The notes under the pieces were generated by a model. The model was given only the letters and a program-made list of their open reading frames with translations. It did no database searches and was not told the origin of the DNA. Of a stretch of 64,000 nucleotides of DNA, positions 22,901 through 33,121 are shown piece after piece. Within the stretch, counting starts at the first letter, position 1. Each line of letters begins with the position of its first letter. Source of the stretch: Arthrinium phaeospermum (lineage: Eukaryota > Ascomycota > Sordariomycetes > Amphisphaeriales > Apiosporaceae); NCBI GenBank assembly GCA_006503535.1, contig QYRS01000001.1:3658001-3722000 (forward strand), in the 5' to 3' direction. Made by a program: the position numbers and the translations under genes.

Positions 22901-25308
22901 ATGCCTGGCTAGTCTGGCTCAAGCAGAGCCAGGAACGTCATGAAGGTCTGATTGACTCGATGATGAAGCGTCTTCGCACGCTCCGTGACAAGATGTGGTA
23001 CGTAACTGACGTCCACAACTCGGCACCATACGAGCATACTCGCAATATTTGCAGTGCATTGAAGATTATGGGCGTCCCACGAAGATGGGGTGCTTTCCAA
23101 CGTACCCGCGCTCAGCTCTCTCGAGGTCCTGCAGCCAACTTTCTTTACCGAAACGAATCCCAGATGGTGGATCTCTTGGCTGCCAGCGAGGAACAAGGTG
23201 GCCCCAACAAGCTGAGCGATGATCAGGCCGAGAAGACGGCCAAGTGGCTCGAGGTGAATGGCATCGAGAACTTTTGTCCAGGTGAAGAGCGTATACACCG
23301 ATTCTGCTGCGAGGTCGACAGCTGCATCAGCAAACTTGTTGGCGAAACCATTGAGAGTGGTCCGGTCTTATGGTCAAGTGAGCTTTATACACGCGACCGG
23401 AAATCTCTAGAAGGCTCGAAGGCTTCGGCTAGAGAGAAAGAGAACTACTGGAGCGGCGACGACTCCGCCAGCGTCATCAGTGATAGTCGCTACACGTCGA
23501 ACTCAAGTCGGCCAAACTCGATTGCTCGAGATCTACGAGCCATGACGACGCACAACGTCAGCCAGCTGTCTATCGACTCCAGGTACAGCTATTCGAGAGC
23601 CAGCGTTGCGATATCTGACGTTTTCGACTCGCAAGACTACTTCGGAATGGCCTCTCCGGTGCATGCTATCGATTCCAATGCCACCTTTTGGTCACCATTC
23701 CAGTCAACGATGCCGTCCTGCAGCTCTGTTGTCTCCAGAGCCCAATCTCCAACGACGAGCATCACAAATCTGTCGAGCGCCTTCTCCTACCCACCTCAGC
23801 GCCCTTACCCTTCCCAACAGGCCAATGGCCGCCCAGGCACTTCAACTTCCTCCAACGAAACCATACATCTTCAGCGGCTTTCGGAGGAGAAACAACGTTT
23901 CTTGGAAGAGCTCAAGCAGACATTGACAACTCTTCTGCTGTCTGAGTTTGGGAACTACGCATTCTCCAACGGTTCCGAGACAGACTCTTGGTTCGGAGGT
24001 CTCGGCCAAGAATGCATCGATCGTCGGCAAGCACAGTGTCTCGATCAGCTTGCTGCCAGGAAAGAGAGTTCCGGAAAAGGTACTCCAAAGCACAGAGTGC
24101 TTGGCAAGAAGAAGAGCTTTGGCAATCTTCGTGGCGCAGGTGACCACGGCAGCGTCGATGGGGCCGGCGAAGGTTCGGAAACCGCCACTGTCCTCAGCAA
24201 TGACAGCTCGGCCACGGTTGAGACTGCGCGAAGCCGTGGGTCAACCTCGACCACCAGGAACGAGACTCCCGACTTCCCATTCAGCAAGGCGTACAAGCGC
24301 CTGCTGGGGATGTTCTGTGTCCACCCTAACCCATACGTCAAGCTTGACGCTATTAACAAACTAAAACATCTGATCATAGCATCACTGTCGACAAGTGGAC
24401 GTCGACCTAAGTGGGGTCTGCGAAGCAACGCCATGGCGCACGAGGATGGCAACGCCGTCCACAATTCCAAAATTATGGGACAAACTATTGACAATGTCAG
24501 AGACCGTCGGTCGCAGGCCGTTCAATCACCTGTTCTTTCTCCTATGCAACCGAGATCGGCCATCAAGGACGATGCCCGCTCTGTCATCTCGATCAACCCC
24601 GCAAGCACCGATGCTATCGCCAATGTGCTCCAATCCCTCTTCCGGGATTCTGGTATCCGCCCGAAGACGCTTTTCAGGGATCTCCAGTTTATTGCTGCTC
24701 TAGTTCCCGCCGACACCCTTGACAAGACCGACAGAGGCAAGGCCTTCTGGGACATGGGCCTTGCAGCGCTGGCGGTGAAGCAGGACGTGTGCCACACAAT
24801 GGTTGAAGTTGCAGATGAGATCGTGAAATTACATACCCAGACACAGCCGAGGAAGACGTCGGTGAGCAGTGAAGGCTCAACCAATACGACACGCTCAGTG
24901 ATGCCGTACTCGCTGGGAGATGCCGCCCGCATGTGGACCATCACGGCAAAGGAGGGCGACGCGACGGCCCAAAGAGAACTTGCACTGTTCCACCTGACCA
25001 ACCCCGAGCTGGTAGAACGAGCAACCCTGCCGCTCTCCAAACCTCGCGAGGTCTTTAAGCAGACGGTCATGGAGAAGTTTGGCGCGCGGTCCGGTGGCGG
25101 CTCCCGACACTTCGGCGAGCGGGCCCGGGCTGGACTCGGCGGAACTGCGCCCTCGATGGGCATGAACGACGGTGGCAAGGATGGCGATGTGAGGAGCGAC
25201 CCCGCCCTCATGTGCGTCGCAATCCACTGGATGGAAGCCGCCGAGCAGGGTGGCGACGAACTGGCCAGGACGTTCCTGGGCCAGAACGAGATGATGGGCT
25301 TGGGATGA
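19978..25308 (+). CDS. large conserved fungal protein with Sel1-like C-terminus, function unknown
   Basis: An uninterrupted 1776-codon frame, starting at ATG 19978. The first ~120 residues are Pro/Ser/Thr/Arg-rich and probably disordered. A helical core follows, with ordered segments around residues 130-220 and 260-640. An acidic linker near 785-800 (EEENSSTTSETEDEDLDE) precedes a second helical block around 900-1150. Ser-rich low-complexity stretches separate this from a conserved block with LGMFCVHPNPYVKLDAINKL near 1445. The C-terminal ~200 residues contain SLGDAARMWTITAKEGDATA and ALMCVAIHWMEAAEQGGDEL, which resemble the alanine/glycine pattern of Sel1-like (TPR-related) repeats. I cannot name a function. 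No membrane segment or signal peptide is evident. The long intact frame shows that this part of the sequence is of good quality, unlike the 40-62 kb part. Confidence 0.85.
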   Translation: MHDLAVSPTTTTTNRSPSPTPSPEARPNVPRRRRNRSRSPAREEPLRETVLTLPMRRSAEHDRRGSPHQSEGASAYKKPVVAQAPSPAPVEQDTKKSDFLQPAAPIRPALKTKSTPTYSYPQPLLPDASLYTNPQLNLDGESTTLEELAHLVRLSKYQERKRANTRIRLQRSLVSTALSARLTRCGEITQRNLADSFRNEDKKAFANLYGAIHDVRNSCEDTRRFALLEPDMENLQSARLSSESLEDSSNTPGNTEPGMSVTPFLNDISASAREAFLDFFTQLRTNPHYLATRLCSLSSTELKALTTFHQGLEPIESVLPFNSRPSGRGGHGQASNRGLGSSPSAVERLLSFQRHDPLSALIHTCFANSAGPDSAEDKRRTEIWANACARLISEAKNSASETILTSVLNVWSSMRDWSGRSNLEWYLMKILEDGAFLLDRAEDSNGTRFNISEWTHKDNIAADEFYDRAIDELFEIIDDEDATGIPEGLLELGNEILRRLDSRFVESTRRWFVSKWLFSSWLLSVVIHPESFGMMSEYHITEYGRQKILKQVAQRAQQLVLDMTWNNPHKPVSTPPKIKAHVESILGRFKPSRAQRHARLLPARSITSLRETAEVHPYLVISPADIITLVNALFPEQRRPHSAHSSIRSGAPSISNFSAISQPISIGTSRSNFDTASVLSMSASSVLSEATTSKEPLLEDQLGHGPQRHSPPLTDAATQKRLSNYEEDGYRLRLAMHEMVQILGPEVVSGACHPCAEKWAVVFISADGLGLSLQMTYDPDDEPEEENSSTTSETEDEDLDERPELDKDYHQLRDSVLKLVEEFEIPQGLEEGGAKTTFSNRASGLKKYKSRNKILTPESSMASRNPYRRREPGTRSSSSTFSSPTQPSNNGKDPETPDEPEVPPVLVTMLTAASSQSRIQSDFVSAHLYWKTLQQLNALASPSLRRNGFATLLNIFSRGPRDSIRRSASAIEEYDAWLVWLKQSQERHEGLIDSMMKRLRTLRDKMWYVTDVHNSAPYEHTRNICSALKIMGVPRRWGAFQRTRAQLSRGPAANFLYRNESQMVDLLAASEEQGGPNKLSDDQAEKTAKWLEVNGIENFCPGEERIHRFCCEVDSCISKLVGETIESGPVLWSSELYTRDRKSLEGSKASAREKENYWSGDDSASVISDSRYTSNSSRPNSIARDLRAMTTHNVSQLSIDSRYSYSRASVAISDVFDSQDYFGMASPVHAIDSNATFWSPFQSTMPSCSSVVSRAQSPTTSITNLSSAFSYPPQRPYPSQQANGRPGTSTSSNETIHLQRLSEEKQRFLEELKQTLTTLLLSEFGNYAFSNGSETDSWFGGLGQECIDRRQAQCLDQLAARKESSGKGTPKHRVLGKKKSFGNLRGAGDHGSVDGAGEGSETATVLSNDSSATVETARSRGSTSTTRNETPDFPFSKAYKRLLGMFCVHPNPYVKLDAINKLKHLIIASLSTSGRRPKWGLRSNAMAHEDGNAVHNSKIMGQTIDNVRDRRSQAVQSPVLSPMQPRSAIKDDARSVISINPASTDAIANVLQSLFRDSGIRPKTLFRDLQFIAALVPADTLDKTDRGKAFWDMGLAALAVKQDVCHTMVEVADEIVKLHTQTQPRKTSVSSEGSTNTTRSVMPYSLGDAARMWTITAKEGDATAQRELALFHLTNPELVERATLPLSKPREVFKQTVMEKFGARSGGGSRHFGERARAGLGGTAPSMGMNDGGKDGDVRSDPALMCVAIHWMEAAEQGGDELARTFLGQNEMMGLG

Positions 25309-26155
25309 GCACAGTACCCTGCCCAGAGGAAAAGGCGAAGGAGTAGGCGCACCGTTTTCCTTTCCGTTTTATCATTTTCCTTGAAAACTATTATACCCCC
25401 TGGATATACCGCATTTAGTTAGCCTTCCTGATATCACTCTGTTATGCAAAGGCTTTCGGAGACTGGGTTTTGGATATATCATGTTGTCGCTATTGGCTTT
25501 CTTTTCATCCCTGGCTCTTTTGAGAAAGGGATTGCCATCAATTTTACGCGTTTCGCTGGTCGGCTTGCTTACGAGACACATGTTCCTTTCATGGTTCTCT
25601 CATTTTATTATCATGAATAATTGTCCTCTTTTCAGCTTGATGTCGTTGTCAGCATCTTTATATCATCAAATGTACTCGGAGTTAGTACGTCTACTTGTCG
25701 TGCATTTACATACGCCAGTAAGTTGGCGATAACCATCCCCTTGGGGGGTGGAGGGAAGGCTGTCTGAAATACCCTGTTTTCCGCTTTCGATCTCTTCTCT
25801 TTGGCTTTTGTTTTTCTGTCGGGTGCTTGGCTACGTGGGAATATACCGTTGACTTGTTGCGGTTGTCATCGATGATGTTGCCAGTTCTTGGTGGTCTTGG
25901 TTTACGATCGCTCATATAGAGATATGAACGCTGTTCTACTGCGCGCGTTGAGGGTCGATTACCATGCTACCTGGTAGTGGATTCTTACATGTCTCAATAC
26001 TAATGGAACCATTCAAATCGCATTTTCTCGTAAAGTGATTAATGTTGTTGACTTCGACTTTTCTCATTGTGATGGGGTGAGCGTGAAAAGCGGCAAACAA
26101 GGCGGTCTAAGATCGTACCCTTTCTGACTCTATTGCCATCACACTTTGCCGTTGT
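25309..26155. other. intergenic, convergent 3' ends
   Basis: A T-rich region between the 3' ends of the 1776-codon gene (+) and the DUF3176 gene (-). The short frames look like chance. No feature was recognised. Confidence 0.5.
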
Positions 26156-28405
26156 TTAGTCTCTCCTATCTGAAGACTCGTCAGATTTCTGCGAATTCCT
26201 GTCCGCCTGAAGTCTCTTGACAGCCATCGATTTCTCTTCCGTTCCTCTCTTAAGGAATTTTACTTTCACAGTCTTCGCCACATCCTCGAGATCGGCGGTA
26301 GTAAGCAGCTTCTCCTGCCGGTCCGCATTCCATGACGCCAAAGGATCGAAGTCCGCCGAAAGGAACCGCGGGCCTGGTTCCCCGGGCCCCACGAAGCGGG
26401 ATTTGTAGTAGATGAGCGGCAGCAGGTTGCTCTTCCACACCGCCTCGGTGTCCCGATGCCGCGCACTGCGCACGATCATCCACCCCACCATGGCGACGTC
26501 CAAGGCCAGAAGGCACCCGGGGAGCACCAGCCACTGCCACGCGATGCGGGTGTACGCCACGCGCCGCAGCGCCCGGCCGTCCACGCGGTCTGGCGTGCCG
26601 GGCGGGCGGAGGAAGCCCAGCCGGATCTGGTTCGTCGTCGCGCCGGCGATGGCTTCGAAGCGTTCCATGGTTGACTGGACCGTCGCGTGGTTTCGACCCC
26701 AGAACTGGGTGAGCCACCTGATAGAAAGACGTGAGAATCAACACTGTTTGGGGTCAGGGGCCGCAGTGACTTACAATCGGTCATCGCACGTAAGTTCAGG
26801 CCCGTTGCGAGGGTCCCAAGAACAGTTCCCGTTGAAGAACTTGGCGTACATTCCTCCTATGAGAGCGTATGCTAGGCCGTCTATGCGCGTGATGCAGCCC
26901 TCGTTGGCTGTTTCGGTCGGGAAGTCGGGCGCTGCCTCGACAGCAAGGAGGCGGATCCGTGTGGCATTCGGAGATGCTGAAACATTCGCCCGGGAATAGT
27001 TTTCGCCATCGACGACACACGACGGTTGTATTGCGGCCAGGCTGTAGTTGAGGACGCTTGTCGCTAAGTCCACTCTACGTAACGTCTCCGGAACATGCCC
27101 ATCATGATCCTTGTATTCGGGAACCAGCGGTGTACTGTCCAAGACCCTTTCTCGTAGCTTCCCATCTTGTACTTTAGCTTCATACGATCTGACGCAAGGG
27201 TATAATGAACACGCGGCCGCTACTGGCTCAGGATCGGTTCCATTGGCGAACGACATCGTGAATACCGTAGTGTTTACAAATGCCCATCGGGCGAGGGCAC
27301 TCTTCTGGCTTGTCATTAAGTGCGACGCCCAGCTCAGGTCGATGCGCTGGTCGTCGCCCACGTCGCTAGCATAATGGGGTGACGAGACTGATAACCACGC
27401 GGTACCTATCGACTCTCGGTGTCAGCATTTACTCTTCTTGGGTTGAATACAATGTCTCGAGAGGGGATGGTGGAAATTTCTGGAATAAGCAGTTATTCCA
27501 TCCCTCGTGAGACACTGGACTAACGTGGAATAAACACTAGAACAGGAAGGAATAAACACCGAAAGTCGCTTACCGTTACCGGTGATAAGTTCCATTCCGT
27601 TGGGTAGATGGTAGGCAGCCGCCCCCGTCGAGTTTGACTTTCCGTGTTCGATCAACTCCCCGACATCCGTACATGTGCTGCAGACTCCTATCGACGTGTG
27701 TGTCATGCCGGTTGTAGCCGAAAGTACGGGGAAGTTGCAGTTGCCAGTAGGGCATACCGGCGATATCAGCGAGTCTTTGCTCCTTGGATTCGCCAGTGCG
27801 TGGAATAGCGTGTTCCTGGGGCCGCAATTGAAGTTCCAAACCCCGTAATCTGCGTGCTCCATGGTCTTGAACCAGCTTCCAGTCGAGTTCATGTTGTTTG
27901 ATATCGGTAACGATGCTATACCTAGGTCCGAAGCTACAGTTTTGTATACGGTTCCAATGGATTGTTGCGTAAAAGGGCCAACCGATAGAGAGCTGAGAAG
28001 CACTATGATCGGTACTATGGCGAGCGGTTGTTGGGTTGCCACGGTCGGGAGCAGCTTCAGAGCCCCTAAAGAGCTCCTGCCCTCCTCGAATGTTTGCAGC
28101 TGGCCAAGGGGCCGACCTACAGCCGGCGCAGACCAGAACCAAATCCATTTCTGTTGGCTGATAACCTCTGCTGCCGTCGAAGCTAGGCAAGCGCGGAATA
28201 TCATGGATAGGATGTTGACTAAGGAGTTCAGAGTAATCTGGAAACTCCATTCCTCTTGGGAACGATCATCGACTTCGGCGAGGATGGCGATGATGGACGT
28301 TAGGATGCTCGATGCGGTCACACAAAGAAGGATGTCCCATTTCCAAGGATGGAGCACATCCTTCCAGACACTGGTTGCTAAGCTGCCGTTTTCTGGTGGT
28401 TTCAT
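26156..28405 (-). CDS. DUF3176 family membrane protein
   Basis: Three exons (28405-27574, 27405-26775, 26717-26156) join in frame to give 674 aa. The N-terminal part has the DUF3176 pattern: W-K-W-D-I followed by a hydrophobic segment (LLCVTASSILTSIIAILAEV), a second (LNSLVNILSMIFRACLAS), then QQKWIWFW and PLGQLQTFEEGRSSLGALKLL. A third hydrophobic segment (LAIVPIIVLLSSLSVG) precedes a long, probably extracytoplasmic region with paired Cys and N-x-S/T sites. A last membrane span lies near the end (VLPGCLLALDVAMVGWMIV). These proteins are common and poorly characterised in filamentous fungi; no biochemical role is known to me. Intron 2 (26718-26774) is ordinary, 57 nt. Intron 1 (27406-27573) is 168 nt and belongs to a repeated element also found upstream of the HET gene. 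Confidence 0.85.
27406..27573 (-). mobile_element. introner-like element, copy A (intron 1 of the DUF3176 gene)
   Basis: 168 nt, spliced GTAAGC...GATAG on the minus strand; removing it keeps the DUF3176 frame. Its two ends form an imperfect terminal inverted repeat: plus-strand left end CTATCGACTCTCGGTGT against the complement of the right end GTAAGCGACTTTCGGTGT, sharing CGACTYTCGGTGT. The core is flanked on the minus strand by GGTA on both sides. Internal inverted repeats (TGGAATAA..TTATTCCA and GAGGGATGG..CCATCCCCTC) allow a long hairpin. It aligns without gaps to 59054-59221. Confidence 0.75.
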
Positions 28406-30820
28406 CTTGAGGTCAAAAACGTAATTCCGATGCCAAGGTAACTTTATGGCAGAGAATCAAAGCAACCGGCATCTAAGGAATGCCAGAAACTATCGGGATT
28501 GGACATCTCCCAAACAGAATAAGAGGTATACGTCAAGATCATGCAATGGAGGAATTACAAGCTATGTCCGTACATCCTTTTGCGTCTTATCTATACCTCA
28601 AGTAGCATGGGCCGGCGAGATTCTAGCATGTCCCATGTCGTCAACTATTGGTCCTCAAGGCTTTGGCCCCAATGGCGGCGCAGTGGGGGTTGGAGTCAAG
28701 AGCCAAAGCAGGTGCATCGGTCCGTTTCCACCTACAGCAAGCTATTCAGGCTGATTTAACTTGTAGGGCGCAGCAAGGCTGTTTCTATATTCAATGTGAC
28801 TATTTTGGGGCGTGTTCACGTGTTACCACCGTTAGAGAGGCCGATCACTCTTCTGAAATCAGAAGGTGGTCTCGTAAGCTGACGTGGGGGCTAAAAGGAA
28901 CTTGCAGAGGGGGGTCGTGGGTGAAACAACCGCGATTGGCTCAATCAGCTGCCTGTAAACAAAGCAATTCTCAATATGGGGGCCATGGCAGCCAAGTTGG
29001 TTTTGCAATGACCTTTCTGTGATTTCATTCGACAAATGAGTCGTGGAGGTCTCCAAATAGACTTATCCCTTGCGAGTGCATGAAGGCAGTGCTTCACGTG
29101 GCCGCTGAGGCGATGTGTCCGCATCACGGACAGGAACTCCTCCCTCCCTGGCGAGATGCCCGAGTCGATGGTGAAGTTGCTCTGATGGTGGTAAAACGGG
29201 AGAATGAAGAGAAGCACTTCCTTACCGCGGAAGTGAAGGAAGGAGAAAAAGGGCCGAGTAGGGATGGCGATGATGGCACTTTCTTCATCAAGCGGCCGGG
29301 CTTGTACTTGTACCGCCTGTATTGGAAAGGCGACGCTGTGCGCTTCCTACCCAGGAGATGCTGCATGAGGCTGAGGCCATGGCGTGTCCCCAGGCCACCC
29401 ATCTGTGTATTTGAAGTACCACAGCTATTGCGGACTATGGGGCAAGTGAATCACTGGGTTGTGCTGGATCGGCAGACCTGCAAACTGGAAGAATACTTGA
29501 AAGAGAGAGAGAGAGAGGGGTGGTCATCGTCGTCGTTGTGGTAGTCTTCTACTTCGGGGCAAGGGGAACGAAAAACTATTCATGGAGGAGTTGAAGTCCG
29601 CGCTCAGTCAGTTACCGCGATGTGCCGTGCCCATTTCAACATCGACCCCGCCAACTTCGTTGTCGCCCTTTTATAAACGACGTTGGTGGCGGTGCCACGT
29701 CAATACGGGTTGGCGCGCAGGGTATGCGAGAAAGCTGGGGACGAGCCGCGGGCGGGATGGCAGGATCGACCGCGGGGGCAAGGACTAGAGGACTTCCGAG
29801 GTCTTCCACAGTTCTTTGACGCTGAATCAGCATGCTGATTGCTGTGGTGTAACCCAATAACGGGGCATGCAGTTTGAGATTAGTGAACCGCGGGATGCTT
29901 ATCGGCCTGAGATACATGAAGTAGGGATCTTGAGGCACTATCTCCTTGTCTCTCTTTTCGACCACTCTCCTCCAGTAGTCTCCGTGACTTGAAATTCCTT
30001 AAAATAGCAAGTATGAAGATAGTATGGAAACTTTGGTTCGTCCGGCATTGTTTCAAGTATGATGGGCAATGTGATGATATTCAAGCTGCCACACCACTCC
30101 CCATCAGCATGTTCATATTGTTAGTAATGCTGGCAACGGGACCGACGTTGGAATAAAGTTTTTAAGTGTAGATGTCAGACTTTAATTACAATCATCCCAT
30201 GTTTGATGATCAACGTTCGGCTGGTAACACCTAAGCCATAATTGCACCCAAACACAAGGAATCGTGGAAGCATTCGATCGATGTTCACGCAGCCTGATTC
30301 AATTGGTTGCCGCAGATTTAACAATCAATTGGCATTCAGTAGAGTCCTTATTGAACTGGATAACCCGAGGAACTCCTGTCTCGGAAAGGGGTTCAGCTAA
30401 CGGGGGCTGGATGTCGCAAGCATCGGGTCTCCGATAACACAAAAACGCGGGGGCTGCAAATTCGGGTGGCTGCTCTGTTGTACTGGGTACTTCTAGTCTA
30501 CTTGTCCGAGTGGCTTTCCAGCATTATGCCTGGAAAGCCAAGTATAATCTAATTATTTTCTTCTGAAGAAAACTGGGTTGCTTGGTACCTAGCCTTGTCT
30601 CCATGGCCGAGTGCGCATACATACGGAGGTTCCCTCCCGAGCGAGCGAAATGGTGGCTGGAAGCTTTAACGCACTGCCCACTTTCTGGTTTCTCAAGATG
30701 CTCAACCTGATTTTCTTCTTTTCCTGACCTTTCTTTACCTTTCTTCTCACCACTATCATAAGTATCGGCCTCCCCAGTCTCAAACTTCCATTCCGCTCCA
30801 TTCATTACCCAAACACTCGC
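28406..30820. other. 2.4-kb region without a supported gene
   Basis: Between the DUF3176 gene (-) and the next membrane-protein gene (+), which are divergent. A 154-codon plus-strand frame at 29080-29544 has no recognisable domain and ends in a GA-repeat-encoded tail; I do not call it. A short (GA)n run lies near 29503-29516. Confidence 0.45.
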
Positions 30821-33121
30821 ATGATGCCCACCTCTGCTGCCGTGTTGTCCCAATCCCAAGAGAGCATTGAGCTCGAGGATAGACCCAACACGCCTCTGGT
30901 CTCACAGACTGCTCACCAGGGACATGAATTAGGTACCCAGCAGGAAACGACCCTTGGTGGCCCCCTCGACGCCGGGAATATGTCTGAGGCCCCGTCCAAG
31001 CTGGAGTTATCGACCCACGACTTGCTGCTTCCGAAGTCACGGCCACCACCTCGACACTTCCGGGAAAGGCTAGGCACGCCCACTCTCTTCATACTCATTC
31101 TTGGGACCCTCGTACTATTTGCATGTCTTGGCGTTCTTCTTTTCTTATGGATAGCGGCCGATCAAGCATCCAGAAATGTTGACCCAGGGCCATTTTGGCA
31201 GACTATCGCTTTCTCTTACTGGATCACGCGAACAGTCACAATACTCTCCGCTGTCATGCGTGCGGTGATCACGACACAAGCTGCAGTAGTTGCTTCAATG
31301 ACATCTGCGCTGTTTCTTGAAGCCGCGAACGTCGAACTACTTCACCTGCCATTTCTATCAGTTGCTAGAGCTGTTAGATTATCCCCATTGAGTCTTCTAC
31401 AGCCCCAACTGTTTAGGAGGAAATGGAATTCCGAAGGAATGTATCCATTCGCCATTCTTTCCTCATCTATATTGGTCTTAATAAGTCAATTTATTTCAAC
31501 AATCCTACTTTCAGATTTCGACTTCGTCCGCATTGCAAAGCCCACGAATTCGACAGAAGTCCACTTTACAGACGTGGTAGGCAACAATTTTGATTTGGAC
31601 CTCTCTTATATGGAACATACTTTGGAACCAACCCAATTCTACGGCGCTGCCCCCAGTGCCTATTGGCGGTTTGCAGAGTACCATTTGGATCCGGAGCGTG
31701 AAGACCCCGCAACCGCGACGTTCACGGACACCGGTGTTACCATTCGTGCTGCCATCCCGTGGGCTGATGAAGAATCTCGACTGGGCCTCATGAAATACTC
31801 TGGAACGTCTCGGTTGTGGGACGCCAGAGTCTTTTGTTTCAGTCCAAATCTTTCCAATGTCACTTTTCGAACCTCGAACAGCACCTTCCATCTAGAAATA
31901 GAGCCAACCCACCCGATTGACGGGACGCTTCTGAGTCCTACAGCTATAGAAGGATATCTAAGTTACAGCGATGAGTACCCGGCTTTGATAAAGTCAGACA
32001 AGAAAATTGTCAAATTTGGTTTTTATTGCTCGGTGCCAACACATCGTGGAGTTGTAATTTGTCCAGCCAATGAAGTCGACGCGGAACTAGACCTGGAATC
32101 ACCACTGGAAGTTGAAGAGGCCGGATACACAAGAGGTTTTGCGGTAATCAAACTTGATCTACCCCATCAAGGTAGCATGCCAATTCTTGAAGCCGACAAC
32201 ATTGTCATCGACGATAACCAAAGTACCGAAGGCTGGTCGCTGTCGCGGCACGGGCCCTGGACCAAGGCCGTTAACCGTTCGGACCACGAGATGTTTTCAG
32301 TCAGCACATGTTTTACAAAACCGACACTGGTGACCTTGAACATCACCATGTCAGGTGCCGTAGCGGAATCTGAACCTAAGATGGGCTGGTCATGGGACCA
32401 CAGTGATCAGGGATTGCACAGTGGGTCATCGAACACATCCGAGATTCGTCGCCAACTGGGGGTCACGCCGGAAAAGGAAACCTTGAGTACCCGAGGCATT
32501 CTTAACTTGGATCCCTTCTTAGAACGAACCGAATCAAGAGACCATGCTGGGTTAAACGGATTATCCAACACCGGACTTACGCTTACCCTCTTCCCTGGTG
32601 TTGCGGAAATCGCTCTTGGGGCAACTGACTACACTGTGGCACACAGCGCCCATGGAACCTTGTTCTGGGATATCCTGAACACCACGAATAATCCAGCCTA
32701 CGCAGTCCAGGCCTTGTCGGCTACTCTCTACCAGATGCAATACTTTGACCGGAGTTATCAATGGACCTACGGCTACCCCGCCTCTTACGTCCTTTCTCAG
32801 GAAATGTCTATACCAGTGCATAGGCTCGGGCTCATCACAGTCATCGTTATTGTCGCTGCCCACGCCATCGTGGTCGGCACAACGGTTACGATGTTCCTCC
32901 TTCGGACCCGGGAGACCCTTCTGGGCAATGTATGGCAGAGCGTGGCGCAGGTGGTCTCGGACAGGACCACGGAGATCCTGTGGAGGGCGGACTCCATGAC
33001 GGATAAAGAAGTCGGGCAGGCTCTGTCGTCGAGTACGGTGTACGCACAGGAGACCAACTTGATTGGCGTGATCCGGAGGAGCCAGAATGGACGGAACGAG
33101 TTTGGCTCACGGACCGACTAG
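30821..33121 (+). CDS. large fungal integral membrane protein, function unknown
   Basis: A single exon of 766 codons. After a ~80-residue Ser/Thr/Pro/Glu-rich cytosolic-type N-terminus comes a strong membrane span (about 86-112, LFILILGTLVLFACLGVLLF). A second hydrophobic region follows (FSYWITRTVTILSAVMRAVI), then a third (FAILSSSILVLISQFISTILL, about 208-228). A ~430-residue loop with several N-x-S/T sites and paired cysteines is probably extracytoplasmic. A final span lies at about 670-695, followed by a ~70-residue tail. This layout of spans at both ends around a long middle loop resembles the DUF3176 protein upstream, but the DUF3176 motif is absent. I do not recognise the family. It starts with two ATGs in a row; the first is used here. 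Confidence 0.75.
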   Translation: MMPTSAAVLSQSQESIELEDRPNTPLVSQTAHQGHELGTQQETTLGGPLDAGNMSEAPSKLELSTHDLLLPKSRPPPRHFRERLGTPTLFILILGTLVLFACLGVLLFLWIAADQASRNVDPGPFWQTIAFSYWITRTVTILSAVMRAVITTQAAVVASMTSALFLEAANVELLHLPFLSVARAVRLSPLSLLQPQLFRRKWNSEGMYPFAILSSSILVLISQFISTILLSDFDFVRIAKPTNSTEVHFTDVVGNNFDLDLSYMEHTLEPTQFYGAAPSAYWRFAEYHLDPEREDPATATFTDTGVTIRAAIPWADEESRLGLMKYSGTSRLWDARVFCFSPNLSNVTFRTSNSTFHLEIEPTHPIDGTLLSPTAIEGYLSYSDEYPALIKSDKKIVKFGFYCSVPTHRGVVICPANEVDAELDLESPLEVEEAGYTRGFAVIKLDLPHQGSMPILEADNIVIDDNQSTEGWSLSRHGPWTKAVNRSDHEMFSVSTCFTKPTLVTLNITMSGAVAESEPKMGWSWDHSDQGLHSGSSNTSEIRRQLGVTPEKETLSTRGILNLDPFLERTESRDHAGLNGLSNTGLTLTLFPGVAEIALGATDYTVAHSAHGTLFWDILNTTNNPAYAVQALSATLYQMQYFDRSYQWTYGYPASYVLSQEMSIPVHRLGLITVIVIVAAHAIVVGTTVTMFLLRTRETLLGNVWQSVAQVVSDRTTEILWRADSMTDKEVGQALSSSTVYAQETNLIGVIRRSQNGRNEFGSRTD

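Noticed and set aside
20000..25300. Long opposite-strand frames inside the 1776-codon gene (for example 24522-25352)
   Set aside because: Shadow frames produced by codon bias of the real plus-strand gene.
29080..29544. 154-codon plus frame
   Set aside because: No recognised motif; ends in repeat-encoded residues; opposite-strand frame of similar length.
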